NCBI RefSeq assembly: GCF_006542665.1
Contig: NZ_AP019735.1
Coordinates: forward strand, 1,426,001-1,490,000
DNA length: 64,000 bases
From: Alistipes communis
Lineage (GTDB): Bacteria > Bacteroidota > Bacteroidia > Bacteroidales > Rikenellaceae
Reading direction: 5' to 3'
In this document: one piece after another, positions 52,880 through 62,853 of the stretch
Numbering within the stretch: position 1 is the first letter of the stretch
Layout of the letters: each line of letters begins with the position of its first letter
Notes under the pieces: model-generated
The model's database searches: none
The model's input: only the letters and a program-made list of their open reading frames with translations
What the model was told of the DNA's origin: nothing
Position numbers and translations under genes: made by a program

Positions 52880-54079
52880 ATGGCACGCCGGTCGTTGAAA
52901 TACCTGCTCAACCGCTATACGCTCTCGTTCCGCAACCGGATCGTGGTGATCGCCGTGGGCATGGTCATCTGCCTGCTGTCGCTGGTCTACACCAACCGCA
53001 TGGCGCACGACCTGCGCGAGAAGGAGCAGCACGACGTCGAGGTGTGGGCGCACGCCATGGAGCAGGCGAGCCGCGACGCCTTCGGCGGCTCGGTCAACGA
53101 TCCGCTCATCAAGGGCATCCTCTCGAACCGCAACAACATCCCCTTCATCATCACCGACGAGCGGCTCAACGTCATCCAGTCGCATCTGGTGCCGCGCGAG
53201 GTGTTGGACCATCCCGACCGGCTGCGCCGCCAGATCGACCGCTTCACGGAGGAGAACCAGCCCAAGACGGTCAACTACTGGTGGGGTCCCGAACACCGGC
53301 ACATCATCTTCTACGGCAAGTCGAAGCTGCTCAAAGGGCTTTACCTTTTCCCTTATGTACAGCTGGGGGTCATCTTTTTCTTCATCTTCATCGGATACAT
53401 CGCCTTCCGTTCGTCGAAGCAGGACGAACAGAACCGCGTGTGGATCGGTCTGGCGAAGGAGACGGCGCATCAGCTGGGAACGCCTACGTCGTCGCTGCTG
53501 GGGTGGATCGAGTATCTGCGCAGCCAGCCCGTCGATCAGGAGGCGGTCGAGGAGATGAACAAGGATCTGACGCATCTGCTGAAAATCGTCGACCGCTTCT
53601 CGAAGATCGGCTCCGAGACGGTACTCCAAAAGGCGACCGTCAACGAAGTGGTGGGCGAAGCGGTGATGTATTTCCGCAAGCGTATTCCGCGCAACGTCAC
53701 GCTCGACTACAACGGTCTGGCCATCGCTCCGATCGAGGCCAACATCAATCCGGCTCTCTTCGAATGGGTGGTCGAGAACCTGATGAAAAATGCGCTCGAC
53801 GCCCTGCAAGGACACGGGTCGATCGACGTGCGGCTCTCGATGGACGACCAAAACGTGATGATCGACGTGAAGGATACGGGCAAGGGCATTCCCAAAAGCA
53901 ACTGGAAGCGGATTTTCGAGCCCGGCTTCACGACCAAGACGCGCGGCTGGGGGCTCGGACTGTCGCTCTCGCGCCGTATCATCGAGGAGTATCACAACGG
54001 TAAGATCGCCGTCGTGGAGTCGGAGCCGGGCAAGGGTACCATGATCCGCATTACGCTCAAACGCTTTTTCGACGCATGA
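52880..54079 (+). CDS. Membrane-bound sensor histidine kinase
   Basis: The 399-residue protein has transmembrane helices at about 20-37 and 158-175 with a periplasmic sensor domain between, then a dimerisation segment with the phospho-acceptor His197 (ETAHQLGTPTSS), and an ATPase domain with NLMKNALDAL, DTGKGIP and GWGLGLSLS boxes. No response regulator gene is adjacent. The stop overlaps the next gene by 4 nt. Confidence 0.93.
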   Translation: MARRSLKYLLNRYTLSFRNRIVVIAVGMVICLLSLVYTNRMAHDLREKEQHDVEVWAHAMEQASRDAFGGSVNDPLIKGILSNRNNIPFIITDERLNVIQSHLVPREVLDHPDRLRRQIDRFTEENQPKTVNYWWGPEHRHIIFYGKSKLLKGLYLFPYVQLGVIFFFIFIGYIAFRSSKQDEQNRVWIGLAKETAHQLGTPTSSLLGWIEYLRSQPVDQEAVEEMNKDLTHLLKIVDRFSKIGSETVLQKATVNEVVGEAVMYFRKRIPRNVTLDYNGLAIAPIEANINPALFEWVVENLMKNALDALQGHGSIDVRLSMDDQNVMIDVKDTGKGIPKSNWKRIFEPGFTTKTRGWGLGLSLSRRIIEEYHNGKIAVVESEPGKGTMIRITLKRFFDA

Positions 54080-55143
54080 TCCGGCCGGACGATCTGTCGG
54101 TCGCCGCCGATTCGCTCGCGGCGAACGGAACGCCGGCCGGGCCGGCGGGGGTCGTCGTGCATGCGGCGGGCGTCTGCACCGATACGCTGGACGGGGGGCT
54201 CCGTGCGGCGGAAGCCCTCTCCGATTCGTTCGCGGCGGCCGATTCGCTGGTACATACCGCAGCCGCCCTTCCGGACGCTTTTCCGGCCGCGTTTCCGCAG
54301 GTGGAGCCGCTCTCGGCGGCCGAACGGGCGCTGACGCTCGGCGGATGGCTCAGCGATTGGACGGCGCGTACGGCGCAGGGCGTCGCGTCGCTGGCGGATG
54401 CTTCGGCGGCGGAGCTGTTCGGTGCGGCGTCGACGCTGGGCGACGTCGGTCATGCGGTCGCGGAAACGACAGCTCCCCTCTCCGGATCGGTCGTCTATCA
54501 GGCCGTCGTCCTGCTGCTGGCGGCTTCCTATCTGTTGCTGCTCTATACCAATTACAGCGAAGTGCGGATGCTGGCGGGGAGTTTCGGGTTCGACCGAAAC
54601 GCCGGACAGCGGACGTTGCAGAAGCGCGGCGTGATCCACAGCCATTTCCTGCGCCGTTGCTGCATACTCGGCGTCGTGGGGATCGGCGTGCTGACCGTAC
54701 GCCTATGCGACGACTGGCTGCCGGCGGGTACGTTCGACCTCCTTCCTCCGCTCTGGCGGGAGGGTCTCTGCGTGGCGGCCGTGCTGGCGGCCGAGGCCGT
54801 CGTCCTGATGCAGACGATCGCATTGTGGTGCATCGGACAAGTGACGCTCACGCAGTCGTTCGTCGAGACGCTTCTCTATGTCAAACAGTTCCATTTCGCG
54901 CTGGCGAGCCTCTCGGTCCTGCCGTTCATTTTGCTTTATGCACTCTGTCCAATCGGTTCAGGATCAGGCTGGTTATGCGGGATAGTCGGGTTGTCTGCGA
55001 TGATTATATTGCTATTTCTCAGAGAGATTCATTCGTTGTTTGTCGCAAAAAATATTTCGAATTTGCATTGGATTTTGTACCTTTGCACCATCGAAATCGC
55101 ACCGGTGGCATTTGCGGTGCTCATGTTGATAAAACACAGTTAA
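54076..55143 (+). CDS. DUF4271 membrane protein
   Basis: The 355-residue protein has a hydrophilic, Ala-rich N-terminal half and about six transmembrane helices from residue 140 on, with the family segment YTNYSEVRMLAGSFGF. DUF4271 is a Bacteroidota-specific membrane family found next to hemD-like genes; its role is unknown. The ATG overlaps the kinase stop (ATGA). The last 150 bp become AT-rich. Confidence 0.88.
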   Translation: MIRPDDLSVAADSLAANGTPAGPAGVVVHAAGVCTDTLDGGLRAAEALSDSFAAADSLVHTAAALPDAFPAAFPQVEPLSAAERALTLGGWLSDWTARTAQGVASLADASAAELFGAASTLGDVGHAVAETTAPLSGSVVYQAVVLLLAASYLLLLYTNYSEVRMLAGSFGFDRNAGQRTLQKRGVIHSHFLRRCCILGVVGIGVLTVRLCDDWLPAGTFDLLPPLWREGLCVAAVLAAEAVVLMQTIALWCIGQVTLTQSFVETLLYVKQFHFALASLSVLPFILLYALCPIGSGSGWLCGIVGLSAMIILLFLREIHSLFVAKNISNLHWILYLCTIEIAPVAFAVLMLIKHS

Positions 55144-55145
55144 GA

Positions 55146-56012
55146 ATGAGTGTAACGAAAGTCAGTCGAATTCTTGTCTCTCAGCCGCAGCCGGCTATCC
55201 CCGAAAAGTCTCCTTTCTTCGAATTGGCGCGCAGACAGCGCATAACCGTCGATTATCATCCGTTCATTCGGGTTGCGGGCGTTTCGCTCAAGGAGTTCCG
55301 GCAGCAGCGGGTCGAGATATTGGATCATACGGCCGTAATTTTCACGTCGCGCACGACCGTCGACAGCTTTTTCCGTATTTGCGAGGAGGCGCGTATCACC
55401 GTTCCCGAAACGATGAAGTACATCTGCCAGACGGAGGCCGTGGCGCTCTACCTGCAAAAATACATCGTCTACCGCAAGCGTAAAATTTCGTTTGCCGACG
55501 GTTCGTTCACCAATTTGATCGAACTGCTCATCAAGCACAAGGAGGAGAAGTTCCTGCTCACGCTCAGCGAGCCGCACAAGCCCGATCTGCCCGAGACGAT
55601 GGCCAAGCTCAAATTCTCGTTCCATCCGGTGATTCTCGCCCGCACGGTGGCGGCCGATCCCGAAGGGATCGACATCCGTTCCTACGACGTGGTGGGCATC
55701 TATTCTCCCTCGGAGGTCAAGGTGCTCATCGAGCAGTTCGGCGACGAACTGCCGACGATCGCCGCCTTCGGCGAGGCGACGCTGCGCTGCGCCATCGAGG
55801 CGGGACTGACCGTCAAGATCAAGGCCCCGACGCCCGAAGCTCCTTCGATGGTCAAGGCGATCGACATCTACATCGACCAGGTGCACGCCGGCAAGGAGGT
55901 CGAGGCGGCGCAGTTCGTCGAGGACAAGCAGAAGGAGGAGTTCATCCGTTCGCAGCAGCACAAGCTGGCTAAGAAGAGCCGCGCACGCCGTTCGTCGGCC
56001 GACAAGAAATAA
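55146..56012 (+). CDS. hemD: Uroporphyrinogen-III synthase family protein
   Basis: This 288-residue protein has the HemD fold: LVSQPQP at the start, VIFTSRTTVDSFFR, and YDVVGIYSPSEVKVL, then ATLRCAIEAGL. HemD closes the linear tetrapyrrole. The C-terminal 45 residues are a charged Lys/Glu tail that HemD enzymes do not need. Since many Alistipes-like bacteria make little or no heme, a different role is possible. I start it at the ATG at 55146, 2 nt after the DUF4271 stop. Confidence 0.8.
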   Translation: MSVTKVSRILVSQPQPAIPEKSPFFELARRQRITVDYHPFIRVAGVSLKEFRQQRVEILDHTAVIFTSRTTVDSFFRICEEARITVPETMKYICQTEAVALYLQKYIVYRKRKISFADGSFTNLIELLIKHKEEKFLLTLSEPHKPDLPETMAKLKFSFHPVILARTVAADPEGIDIRSYDVVGIYSPSEVKVLIEQFGDELPTIAAFGEATLRCAIEAGLTVKIKAPTPEAPSMVKAIDIYIDQVHAGKEVEAAQFVEDKQKEEFIRSQQHKLAKKSRARRSSADKK

Positions 56013-56052
56013 CGACCGGAGGCGGTACGTCCGCCTCCATTGAGAGAATACG

Positions 56053-56430
56053 ATGATCCCGTCCCGTACATTGCCCCGCGCCGAACGGTTGCGCACGCTG
56101 GGTGCGATCCGCCGCCTGTTCGAGAGCGGCGAGTCGGGTTTCGTCTATCCGTTCCGTTACGTCTGGTTCGCCGAGGCCGACGACCGCATGTCGGCCGAAG
56201 TGCTCTTTTCCGTTCCCAAGAAGTTCCACAAGCGCGCCAACCGGCGCAACCTTCTCCGCCGCCGGGCGAAGGAGGCTTACCGGCTCAACAAGAGGCTGCT
56301 GCTCGCGGAGGGCGGAAAGACGGCTGCCGTGGACGTGGCGCTGATCTACTCCTCGAAGGAGATCGTTCCCTATAAAACCGTCGAAAATGCCCTGCGCCGG
56401 ATTCTTCAACAGATTGCGGAGCGTCTGTAA
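56053..56430 (+). CDS. rnpA: Ribonuclease P protein component
   Basis: RnpA binds RNase P RNA and helps cut tRNA 5' leaders. The 125-residue basic protein has the RNR signature (KRANRRNLLRRRAKEAYR) at about 57-74 and normal length. It overlaps yidD by 44 nt, the usual tight coupling of these two genes. Confidence 0.94.
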   Translation: MIPSRTLPRAERLRTLGAIRRLFESGESGFVYPFRYVWFAEADDRMSAEVLFSVPKKFHKRANRRNLLRRRAKEAYRLNKRLLLAEGGKTAAVDVALIYSSKEIVPYKTVENALRRILQQIAERL

Positions 56431-56647
56431 ACGTGCGGCGGCGCTGCCGCTGATCGCTGTGGTGAAGTTCTACCAGCTCTGCATCTCGCCCTTCACGCCG
56501 CCTTCGTGCCGGTTTACGCCGACCTGTTCGCAGTATGCCGTCGAGGCGCTGCGCAAATACGGGCCCGTCAAGGGCGGCTGGCTCACCCTGAAACGGCTGG
56601 CGCGCTGCCATCCGTGGGGCGGCAGCGGCTACGATCCGGTGCCGTAG
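56387..56647 (+). CDS. yidD: Membrane protein insertion efficiency factor YidD
   Basis: YidD is a small membrane-associated protein that helps YidC-dependent insertion. The 86-residue product has CRFTPTCSQYA and ends HPWGGSGYDPVP, both diagnostic. It overlaps rnpA at its start. Confidence 0.95.
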   Translation: MPCAGFFNRLRSVCKRAAALPLIAVVKFYQLCISPFTPPSCRFTPTCSQYAVEALRKYGPVKGGWLTLKRLARCHPWGGSGYDPVP

Positions 56648-56687
56648 GGGCGGTTTTCTCTCCCCTCCCCGATTTTCCGGTAACGAT

Positions 56688-56717
56688 AAGAACCGCCCCT
56701 TCGAAGGGGCGGTTCTT
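56688..56717. terminator. Bidirectional terminator after yidD
   Basis: A perfect 30-bp palindrome (AAGAACCGCCCC and its complement) lies between yidD and the convergent LtaS-like gene. T-rich ends on both strands fit termination in both directions. Confidence 0.8.
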
Positions 56718-56781
56718 GAATTCTGCGTAATCGAAATTCATGCACCGGATGGCACAGATCGGATTTCGATTCTCCGGATTT

Positions 56782-58668
56782 TTACAGCTCCCGTATCGCC
56801 TTGTAGGTGGTTTGGAGCATCGCCTTTCCGTCGCGCAGCTGCGCGGCCGTGCTGTCGGGCGAGATCACGCGGGCGGAGGTGCAGTCGAAGATCGTCGTGC
56901 CGCCGGCGTCGGCCACGCCGAAGCCGTTGTTGAAACACCAGTAGCCGAATTTGGGGCGCGCCGGATCGAACAGGTCGCGGCTGAAAAGGAAATCGCCGTG
57001 AGCGATCCCCAGCTGCGCGAGCAGCGTGGCCGCCAGATCGCTCTGCGAGCCGTAGGTCTCGACCACCGCCGGACGGCGCACGGCGCCGCCCAGCCACAGC
57101 ATCGGGATGCGGTGACGCAGCGCGTCGCTGTTGGCGATGCCGTAGGGGTAGGGATAGGCATGGTCGGCGATGAGGATGACGAGCAGGTCGTCCCATACGG
57201 GAGTCTGCCGCACGCGTTCCACGAAGCGGCCGAGGCAGGCGTCGGTGAAGGCCATGGCGTTGAGCATCGGGTCGTCGAACTTCGCGAACGGCACGTCGAA
57301 CGGTTCGTGGCTCGACAGCGTGAGCATCGCGGCGAAGAAGGGACGCTGCGATGCGGCTTCGGCGAGCACATGGTCGGTGAAGGCGTCGATCACCACGTCG
57401 TCGGCATAGCCCCATTTCGAGGTCGGGGCGTCGAAGTGCAGGTCTTTCTGCCACGTGAGCCGGTCGAAGCCCGTGCCGTAGAGGTAGGAGGCCGTGTTGG
57501 TGAAGTTAAGGTCGCCGCCGTAGTAGAAGCTCGTGGCATAGCCCTCGCGGCGCAGCGAGCGGGCGATCGAGGGGAGCCGCTGGCTCTTGACGGGCAGCTT
57601 CATGACCGACATCTTGGTCTGGGCGGGAAATCCGCTCAGCACGGCTACCGTGCCGCGGTCGGTGCGGAACGAGTTGGCGAAGAGGTTGTCGAAATAGACT
57701 CCCTCGCCCTTCAACCGTTGGAATTCGGGAGCTACGGGTTCGCCTCCGACACGCTCGTCGACCGTCGAGCGGCCGAAGCTTTCGACCAGGAACAGCACGA
57801 CGTTCGGCCGTCGGGTGCGCAGCAGCGTGTCGGTTCCGATTCCGGCAGGCAGGTCGCCGCGCAGCGGCTCGAAGATCGCCGCACGCTCCGGTTCGGGAAA
57901 GAATTCGTATTCGTAGAGGGCGTCGTCGCCGTCCGACAGGGTCGAGAGGAACGAGAAAAGCGGATTGACCGCCGCATGGTTCAGGAACATCCGGCCGCTG
58001 AAATAGACCTTCGAGACATTGGCCGTTGCCACCGACACCCCGCCGCGGATCGGCAGGAAGAGCACTCCTGCCGCCAGCAGCAGCACCAGCGTGCTGCCTG
58101 CGCGATGTGTCGACCGCCGGGCGGGGTCGTAAAGCCGCAGTACGCGCAGGTAGCACCACGCCATGCCTCCGAAGACCGCCGCGGCGACCAGCAGTTGCAG
58201 CAGGAGCTGGCCGGCCGTGACGCTCGCCAGCGCCTCTTTGGGCGAGGCGAGGTATTGCAGCACGGAGCTGTCGAGCGGGAAGGCCCAGTATTCGTAGAGG
58301 GCGAGGTTGGCGGCGAACGCCGTGGCGGCGACGGCGGCGATGACGAGCAGGTAACCTTTCAGCACGCTGCGGCTCCATCGCCCCGGAATCCAGAGGGCTG
58401 CGAGCACGACCAGGAGCGGCAGTGCGGTGATGTATCCCGCTACGGTCTGGTCGAGTTTCAATCCGTTCCAGACGACCAGCGCCAGCTCTGCGGCCGAAGC
58501 TTCGGCCGCCTGCGCGTGGTACCACAGCAGGAAGAGCGGTTTCTCGATCGCCATCACGAGCAGGCTCATGGCGAAGAGGGCGCCGAGAAAGAGCAGATTG
58601 CCGGCCAGCGGCGGAAGGGGCCGGCGGGCGGTGTCCGATGACGGACGGTTTTCGATGAATCGTTTCAT
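56782..58668 (-). CDS. LTA synthase-like sulfatase-family membrane protein
   Basis: The 628-residue protein has five transmembrane helices in the first 190 residues, then an extracytoplasmic sulfatase-fold domain with VESFGRSTVD, FRTDRGTVAVLSG (nucleophile Thr region) and ILIADHAYPYP (metal ligands). LtaS-family enzymes transfer glycerol-phosphate or phosphoethanolamine; Gram-negative members modify glycans or lipids. The substrate is unknown. Confidence 0.88.
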   Translation of the reverse strand: MKRFIENRPSSDTARRPLPPLAGNLLFLGALFAMSLLVMAIEKPLFLLWYHAQAAEASAAELALVVWNGLKLDQTVAGYITALPLLVVLAALWIPGRWSRSVLKGYLLVIAAVAATAFAANLALYEYWAFPLDSSVLQYLASPKEALASVTAGQLLLQLLVAAAVFGGMAWCYLRVLRLYDPARRSTHRAGSTLVLLLAAGVLFLPIRGGVSVATANVSKVYFSGRMFLNHAAVNPLFSFLSTLSDGDDALYEYEFFPEPERAAIFEPLRGDLPAGIGTDTLLRTRRPNVVLFLVESFGRSTVDERVGGEPVAPEFQRLKGEGVYFDNLFANSFRTDRGTVAVLSGFPAQTKMSVMKLPVKSQRLPSIARSLRREGYATSFYYGGDLNFTNTASYLYGTGFDRLTWQKDLHFDAPTSKWGYADDVVIDAFTDHVLAEAASQRPFFAAMLTLSSHEPFDVPFAKFDDPMLNAMAFTDACLGRFVERVRQTPVWDDLLVILIADHAYPYPYGIANSDALRHRIPMLWLGGAVRRPAVVETYGSQSDLAATLLAQLGIAHGDFLFSRDLFDPARPKFGYWCFNNGFGVADAGGTTIFDCTSARVISPDSTAAQLRDGKAMLQTTYKAIREL

Positions 58669-58750
58669 GGCTTTTCAATCCTCCCCGACGAAGCCGGAAG
58701 CGGACGGCGGCGGTGCGCTCCGCCTGCCGTCCGTTCGGGGGCAGCGGCGG

Positions 58751-59407
58751 TTACAACTTCTCTCCGTAGGCCAGATCGCCCGCATCGCCGATACCGGGAA
58801 CGATGTAGGAGCGCGAGGTCAGCTCTTCGTCCACGGCGGCGCACCAGAGCGAAGTGGTCGCATGCGGCATGTGGCGCTGCACGTAGTCTACGCCCTGCTC
58901 CGAACCGATGATCGACGCCACGTGGGTGTGGGCCGGCATACCTCCCTTCTCGACGAGCGCTTCGTAGACCAGCGCCGCCGACGATCCGGTGGCGAGCATC
59001 GGGTCGACCAGCAGCATCGTCTTCCCTTCGAGACTTCCGCACGAGATGTACTCGACCTTGACGGTGAACGTGCCGTCCTTCTTGCTCTTGCGGTAGGCCG
59101 ATACGAAGGCGTTCTGCGCGTCGTCGAAATAGTTCAGGAAGCCCTGGTGAAACGGAAGGCCTGCGCGCAGGATCGTGGCGATGACGATTTCGTTATCGTA
59201 GAGCTCGACTTCGGCCTCGCCGAGCGGTGTCTCGACCGTGCGGGGCGTGTAGCGGAACCGTTTCGAGATTTCGTAGGCCATCAGTTCGCCGATGCGTTCC
59301 AGATTGCGGCGGAAACGCATCGAATCGCACTGGATCCTGCGGTCGCGGATCTCGGCGATGAACTTGTTGAGGACGGTGTTCTGTCGGTTCAGAATGTTGA
59401 TCTCCAT
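58751..59407 (-). CDS. upp: Uracil phosphoribosyltransferase
   Basis: Upp salvages uracil to UMP with PRPP. The 218-residue protein has the PRPP loop DPMLATGSSA and the C-terminal uracil site YIVPGIGDAGD. It ends about 80 bp from the LtaS-like gene and starts 25 bp after hflX. Confidence 0.93.
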   Translation of the reverse strand: MEINILNRQNTVLNKFIAEIRDRRIQCDSMRFRRNLERIGELMAYEISKRFRYTPRTVETPLGEAEVELYDNEIVIATILRAGLPFHQGFLNYFDDAQNAFVSAYRKSKKDGTFTVKVEYISCGSLEGKTMLLVDPMLATGSSAALVYEALVEKGGMPAHTHVASIIGSEQGVDYVQRHMPHATTSLWCAAVDEELTSRSYIVPGIGDAGDLAYGEKL

Positions 59408-59432
59408 AATGCGGGGGTGTTGGATTTCCGGG

Positions 59433-60647
59433 TCAGTAGAGGAAGTTGTTGAAGGGATAGCGTCCGGCGTGGATCTCGCGCACCATGCCGTAGAGATCCT
59501 GCCGGAACTTGTCGATGTTGGTCCGCCGTTTGGCCGAGAGGAAGATGCAGGGGGTGTTGGCCTTGGCGATCCAGCTCTGTTTCAGGTCGTCGAGCGAACG
59601 GTTTTCGTCCGTGGCGGGCGTCAGGTCGTCGTCGGCCTTCTCCGTCCACGTATAGGCGTCGATCTTGTTGAAAACCAGGTAGACCGGTTTGTCGCCCGCG
59701 CCGATCTCCTGCAAGGTCTGCTTCACCACGGCGATCTGATCCTCGAACCGGGGGTGCGAAATATCCACCACGTGCAGCAGCAGATCGGCTTCGCGCACCT
59801 CGTCGAGTGTCGATTTGAACGATTCGATCAGCTCCGTCGGCAGTTTGCGAATGAATCCTACGGTATCCGACAGCAGGAAGGGCAGGTTGTCGAAGACCAC
59901 CTTGCGCACCGTCGTGTCGAGCGTGGCGAAGAGTTTGTTCTCGGCGAAAACCTCGCTCTTGGCGATGAGGTTCATCAGCGTCGATTTGCCCACGTTGGTA
60001 TATCCCACCAGCGCCACGCGCACCAGCTGTCCGCGGTTGGAGCGCTGCACGGCCATCTGGCGGTCGATCTTTTTGAGATCCTCCTTCAATTTCGAGATGC
60101 GGTTGCGTACGATACGGCGGTCGGTTTCGATCTCGCGTTCGCCGGCGCCGCCGCGCGTACCCGTGCCTCCGCGCTGCCGTTCGAGGTGCGTCCACAGGCC
60201 GGCGAGCCGGGGCAGCATGTATTCGTATTGGGCCAGCTGCACCTGCGTTTTGGCATAGGCCGTCTGCGCACGCGCGAGGAAGATGTCCAGAATCAGGCGC
60301 GTGCGGTCGAGGATGCGGCAGGGCATCGCCCGCTCGATGTTGCGGGTCTGCGCCGGCGTGAGTTCGTCGTCGAAGATCGCCACGTCGACGGCGTGTTCTT
60401 CGCAGTAGGCGGCGATCTCTTCGAGTTTGCCCGGTCCCACGTAGATGCGCGACGAGGGTTGCGGCAGCCGTTGGCTGAACCGTCTGACCGTCGTGATGTC
60501 GGCCGTTTCGGCCAGAAATTCCAGCTCGTCGAGGTACTCCTCGCTCTGGCGGAGTTCCTGGCTGTCGCGCACGACGGCCACCAGTACGGCTCGTTCGCGT
60601 TCCGGTACTCCTGCGGCGGTTTGTATGGTGGATTTGTTCTCTGTCAT
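59433..60647 (-). CDS. hflX: GTPase HflX
   Basis: HflX is a ribosome-associated GTPase that splits stalled ribosomes. The 404-residue protein has the N-terminal HflX domain, a coiled segment, and the G domain with G1 GYTNVGKST, G3 DTVGF and G4 NKID. The glycine-rich GGTGTRGGAGE lies just before the coiled region, as in the family. Confidence 0.95.
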   Translation of the reverse strand: MTENKSTIQTAAGVPERERAVLVAVVRDSQELRQSEEYLDELEFLAETADITTVRRFSQRLPQPSSRIYVGPGKLEEIAAYCEEHAVDVAIFDDELTPAQTRNIERAMPCRILDRTRLILDIFLARAQTAYAKTQVQLAQYEYMLPRLAGLWTHLERQRGGTGTRGGAGEREIETDRRIVRNRISKLKEDLKKIDRQMAVQRSNRGQLVRVALVGYTNVGKSTLMNLIAKSEVFAENKLFATLDTTVRKVVFDNLPFLLSDTVGFIRKLPTELIESFKSTLDEVREADLLLHVVDISHPRFEDQIAVVKQTLQEIGAGDKPVYLVFNKIDAYTWTEKADDDLTPATDENRSLDDLKQSWIAKANTPCIFLSAKRRTNIDKFRQDLYGMVREIHAGRYPFNNFLY

Positions 60648-60668
60648 AATTCAAGTCGCATTGAAAAA

Positions 60669-60697
60669 AAGGGTATCCCCCGAAAAGAGATACCCTT
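60669..60697 (-). terminator. Terminator of the tonB gene
   Basis: AAGGGTATC (60669-60677) pairs with GATACCCTT (60689-60697); the minus strand continues with TTTTT. It ends the tonB transcript before hflX. Confidence 0.75.
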
Positions 60698-60762
60698 ATT
60701 ATTGATTCGGACTTCCGAAGGTCGGACGGTTCGCGGCACGGTCTCCGGCGGTCGGTGAAGGT

Positions 60763-61446
60763 TTACTGCTGGATGCGGAATTCCACAGGCAGGGTGTACC
60801 TCACACGCACAGGCTGGTTGCGCTGCTTGCCCGGCGACCATTTCGGAGACTGCTGCAATACGCGGATCGCCTCATCCGAGAGCGAGCGGTCCGGCGTTTG
60901 GAGCACCTGAATGTTGGTCAGACGGCCGTCCTTCTCGATGACGAAGGTCAGCACCACCTTGCCCGAAATACCGTTCTCCTGAGCGATGGCCGGATAACGG
61001 ACCTTGCTCTGAACCCAGTTGCGGAAATCGTTGAGCGAACCGCCCTGGAACGAAGGCATCGTCTCGGCGACCAGGAACGGCTGCTCCTCGACGATCTCCT
61101 CCTCCTCGACAGCTACCTGCTGTACGATCTCCACGTCGTCCTCGAACTCGGCGAAATCGACGTTTGTCGTAATTTTGGTATCGTTGGTTACGACTTTCAG
61201 AATATCGGTAATCACGGTGATCTCCGTCTTCTTGGGCGACTCGGGCGGCTTCTGCTCCTGACGCGTGATCTCCATGATCTCCTCCTCGACGGGGGCGATA
61301 TTCAGATCGAGCTTTTCTATTTTCTGCTCCTTGGGCGTCCATGCGAACGCAGCGATAACGCCGCCGAGTGCAATTATCAAACCAATCTCGAGCAGAAGAC
61401 CCCGCTTGTTCTGGAGGTCGGCTTTCGGTGATTTTTTGATTTCCAT
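60763..61446 (-). CDS. tonB: TonB-like energy transducer
   Basis: TonB passes proton-motive force from ExbBD to outer-membrane receptors. The 227-residue protein has one N-terminal transmembrane helix (17-36), an acidic Glu/Val/Pro-rich spacer (about 45-130), and a TonB C-terminal domain (about 140-227) with FVIEKDGRLTNIQV and SPKWSPGKQRNQPV. Bacteroidota have many such genes; no ExbB or ExbD is adjacent. Confidence 0.92.
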   Translation of the reverse strand: MEIKKSPKADLQNKRGLLLEIGLIIALGGVIAAFAWTPKEQKIEKLDLNIAPVEEEIMEITRQEQKPPESPKKTEITVITDILKVVTNDTKITTNVDFAEFEDDVEIVQQVAVEEEEIVEEQPFLVAETMPSFQGGSLNDFRNWVQSKVRYPAIAQENGISGKVVLTFVIEKDGRLTNIQVLQTPDRSLSDEAIRVLQQSPKWSPGKQRNQPVRVRYTLPVEFRIQQ

Positions 61447-61624
61447 TATTCTGTTTTTTGATTGTTATCCAGTCTGTTGGCTCGTTTTCCGCCATCCGGC
61501 CCGAGCCGTTCCCACGGCTTCGTCGAACCCGTTGCGGCGCATTTACGGCTCACTCCACACCACAAATATAGAAAGAAAAAATCAAAAACGAATCGGTCGG
61601 CGGAAAAAATCGATGTTTTTTATC

Positions 61625-61632
61625 TACTTTTG
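61625..61632 (+). promoter_or_regulatory. -7 box upstream of rlmN
   Basis: TACTTTTG fits TAnnTTTG, 81 bp before the rlmN ATG. It is divergent from the tonB gene; 61447-61713 holds nothing else. Confidence 0.5.
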
Positions 61633-61713
61633 TCGTCGGCGAGGGGGCGTGCAGACCCCTGCCGGCACTATCCGCCGGGGCGGAGAACTCCGGCCGCCGC
61701 GCACGTTTGTTTT

Positions 61714-62740
61714 ATGGAATACCTCTACGGAAAAGACATGACCGAATTGCGGCGGCTCTGCGAAGAGCTGTCGCTGCCGCGGTTCGCCGCCGGCCAGATC
61801 GCCCGCTGGCTCTACCGCAGGCACACGACCGACGCGGCGGCGATGACCGACCTGCCGGCGGCGGCGCGCGTGCGGCTCGCCGAACGTTGCGACACGGGGC
61901 TTTCGGCACCCGTCGGGGTCAGCACGTCGTCCGACGGAACGAAGAAGTATCTGTTCCGTACCGTGCAGGGGCATTTCATCGAATCGGCCTATATCCCCGA
62001 CGGCGACCGCGCCACGCTCTGCGTCTCGTCGCAGGCGGGCTGCCGCATGGGCTGCCGTTTCTGCGCCACCGGCCGGCAGGGATTGCAGCATTCGCTCACG
62101 GCGGCCGAGATTCTCAATCAGATCGAGTCGCTGCCCGAACGCGACCGCCTGACCAACATCGTTTTTATGGGTATGGGCGAGCCGCTCGACAACCCCGACG
62201 CCGTACTGCGGGCCATCGAAGTGCTTACGGCCGAGTGGGGCTTCGGCTGGTCGCCCACGCGCATCACGCTCTCGACGGCGGGCGTCACCCCGCAGCTGCG
62301 GCGGCTGTTGGACACGACGCGGGTACATCTGGCCGTGTCGCTGCACAACCCCTTTGCCGAGGAGCGTGCGGCGATCATGCCGATCGAACGGGCCTATCCG
62401 ATCCGCGAGCTGGTCGACGTGCTGCGCGACTACGACTTCACGGGGCAGCGCCGCGTGTCGTTCGAATATATCCTGATGCAGGGGCTCAACGATTCGCCGC
62501 GGCATCTGCGCGAACTGTGCCGCCTGCTCAACGGATTGCGCTGCCGCATCAACCTGATCCGTTTTCACCGCATCCCCGATTCGCCCTATTTCTCGCCCGA
62601 CCGTGCGGCCATGGAGCGTTTCCGCGATACGCTTACGGCCAGAGGGATCACCACCACGATCCGAGCCTCGCGCGGCGAGGACATCCAGGCGGCATGCGGC
62701 CTGCTGAGCACCCGCGGATTGGAGGGGGGAGAAGCGGTGA
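61714..62740 (+). CDS. rlmN: Dual 23S rRNA/tRNA adenine-C2 methyltransferase RlmN, frame shifted at its very end
   Basis: RlmN is a radical SAM enzyme that methylates A2503 of 23S rRNA and A37 of some tRNAs. It has CRMGCRFC (C110, C114, C117), the GMGEPLDN motif and the second catalytic Cys in EDIQAACGLLST. In the sequence as given the frame has no stop after LLSTRGLEG and runs through the next signal peptide to 62946. Removing one G from the six-G run at 62724-62729 gives a stop at 62738-62740 (ending GLEGEKR), the size expected. The end is drawn there by inference. Confidence 0.85.
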
Positions 62741-62853
62741 CGGAGCCGTCGCTGTTTGCGGTCGGCGGACTGCTCGCCGCAACTTTTTGTGCTATTTTTT
62801 TTGCAATTCGGAATAAAATACCTATTTTTACGAAAACCAAAACAATATGCGCT

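Noticed and set aside
53044..54003. A 319-codon frame overlapping the histidine kinase
   Set aside because: It is a same-strand shadow of a gene with clear kinase motifs, with Arg/Gly/His-rich nonsense sequence.
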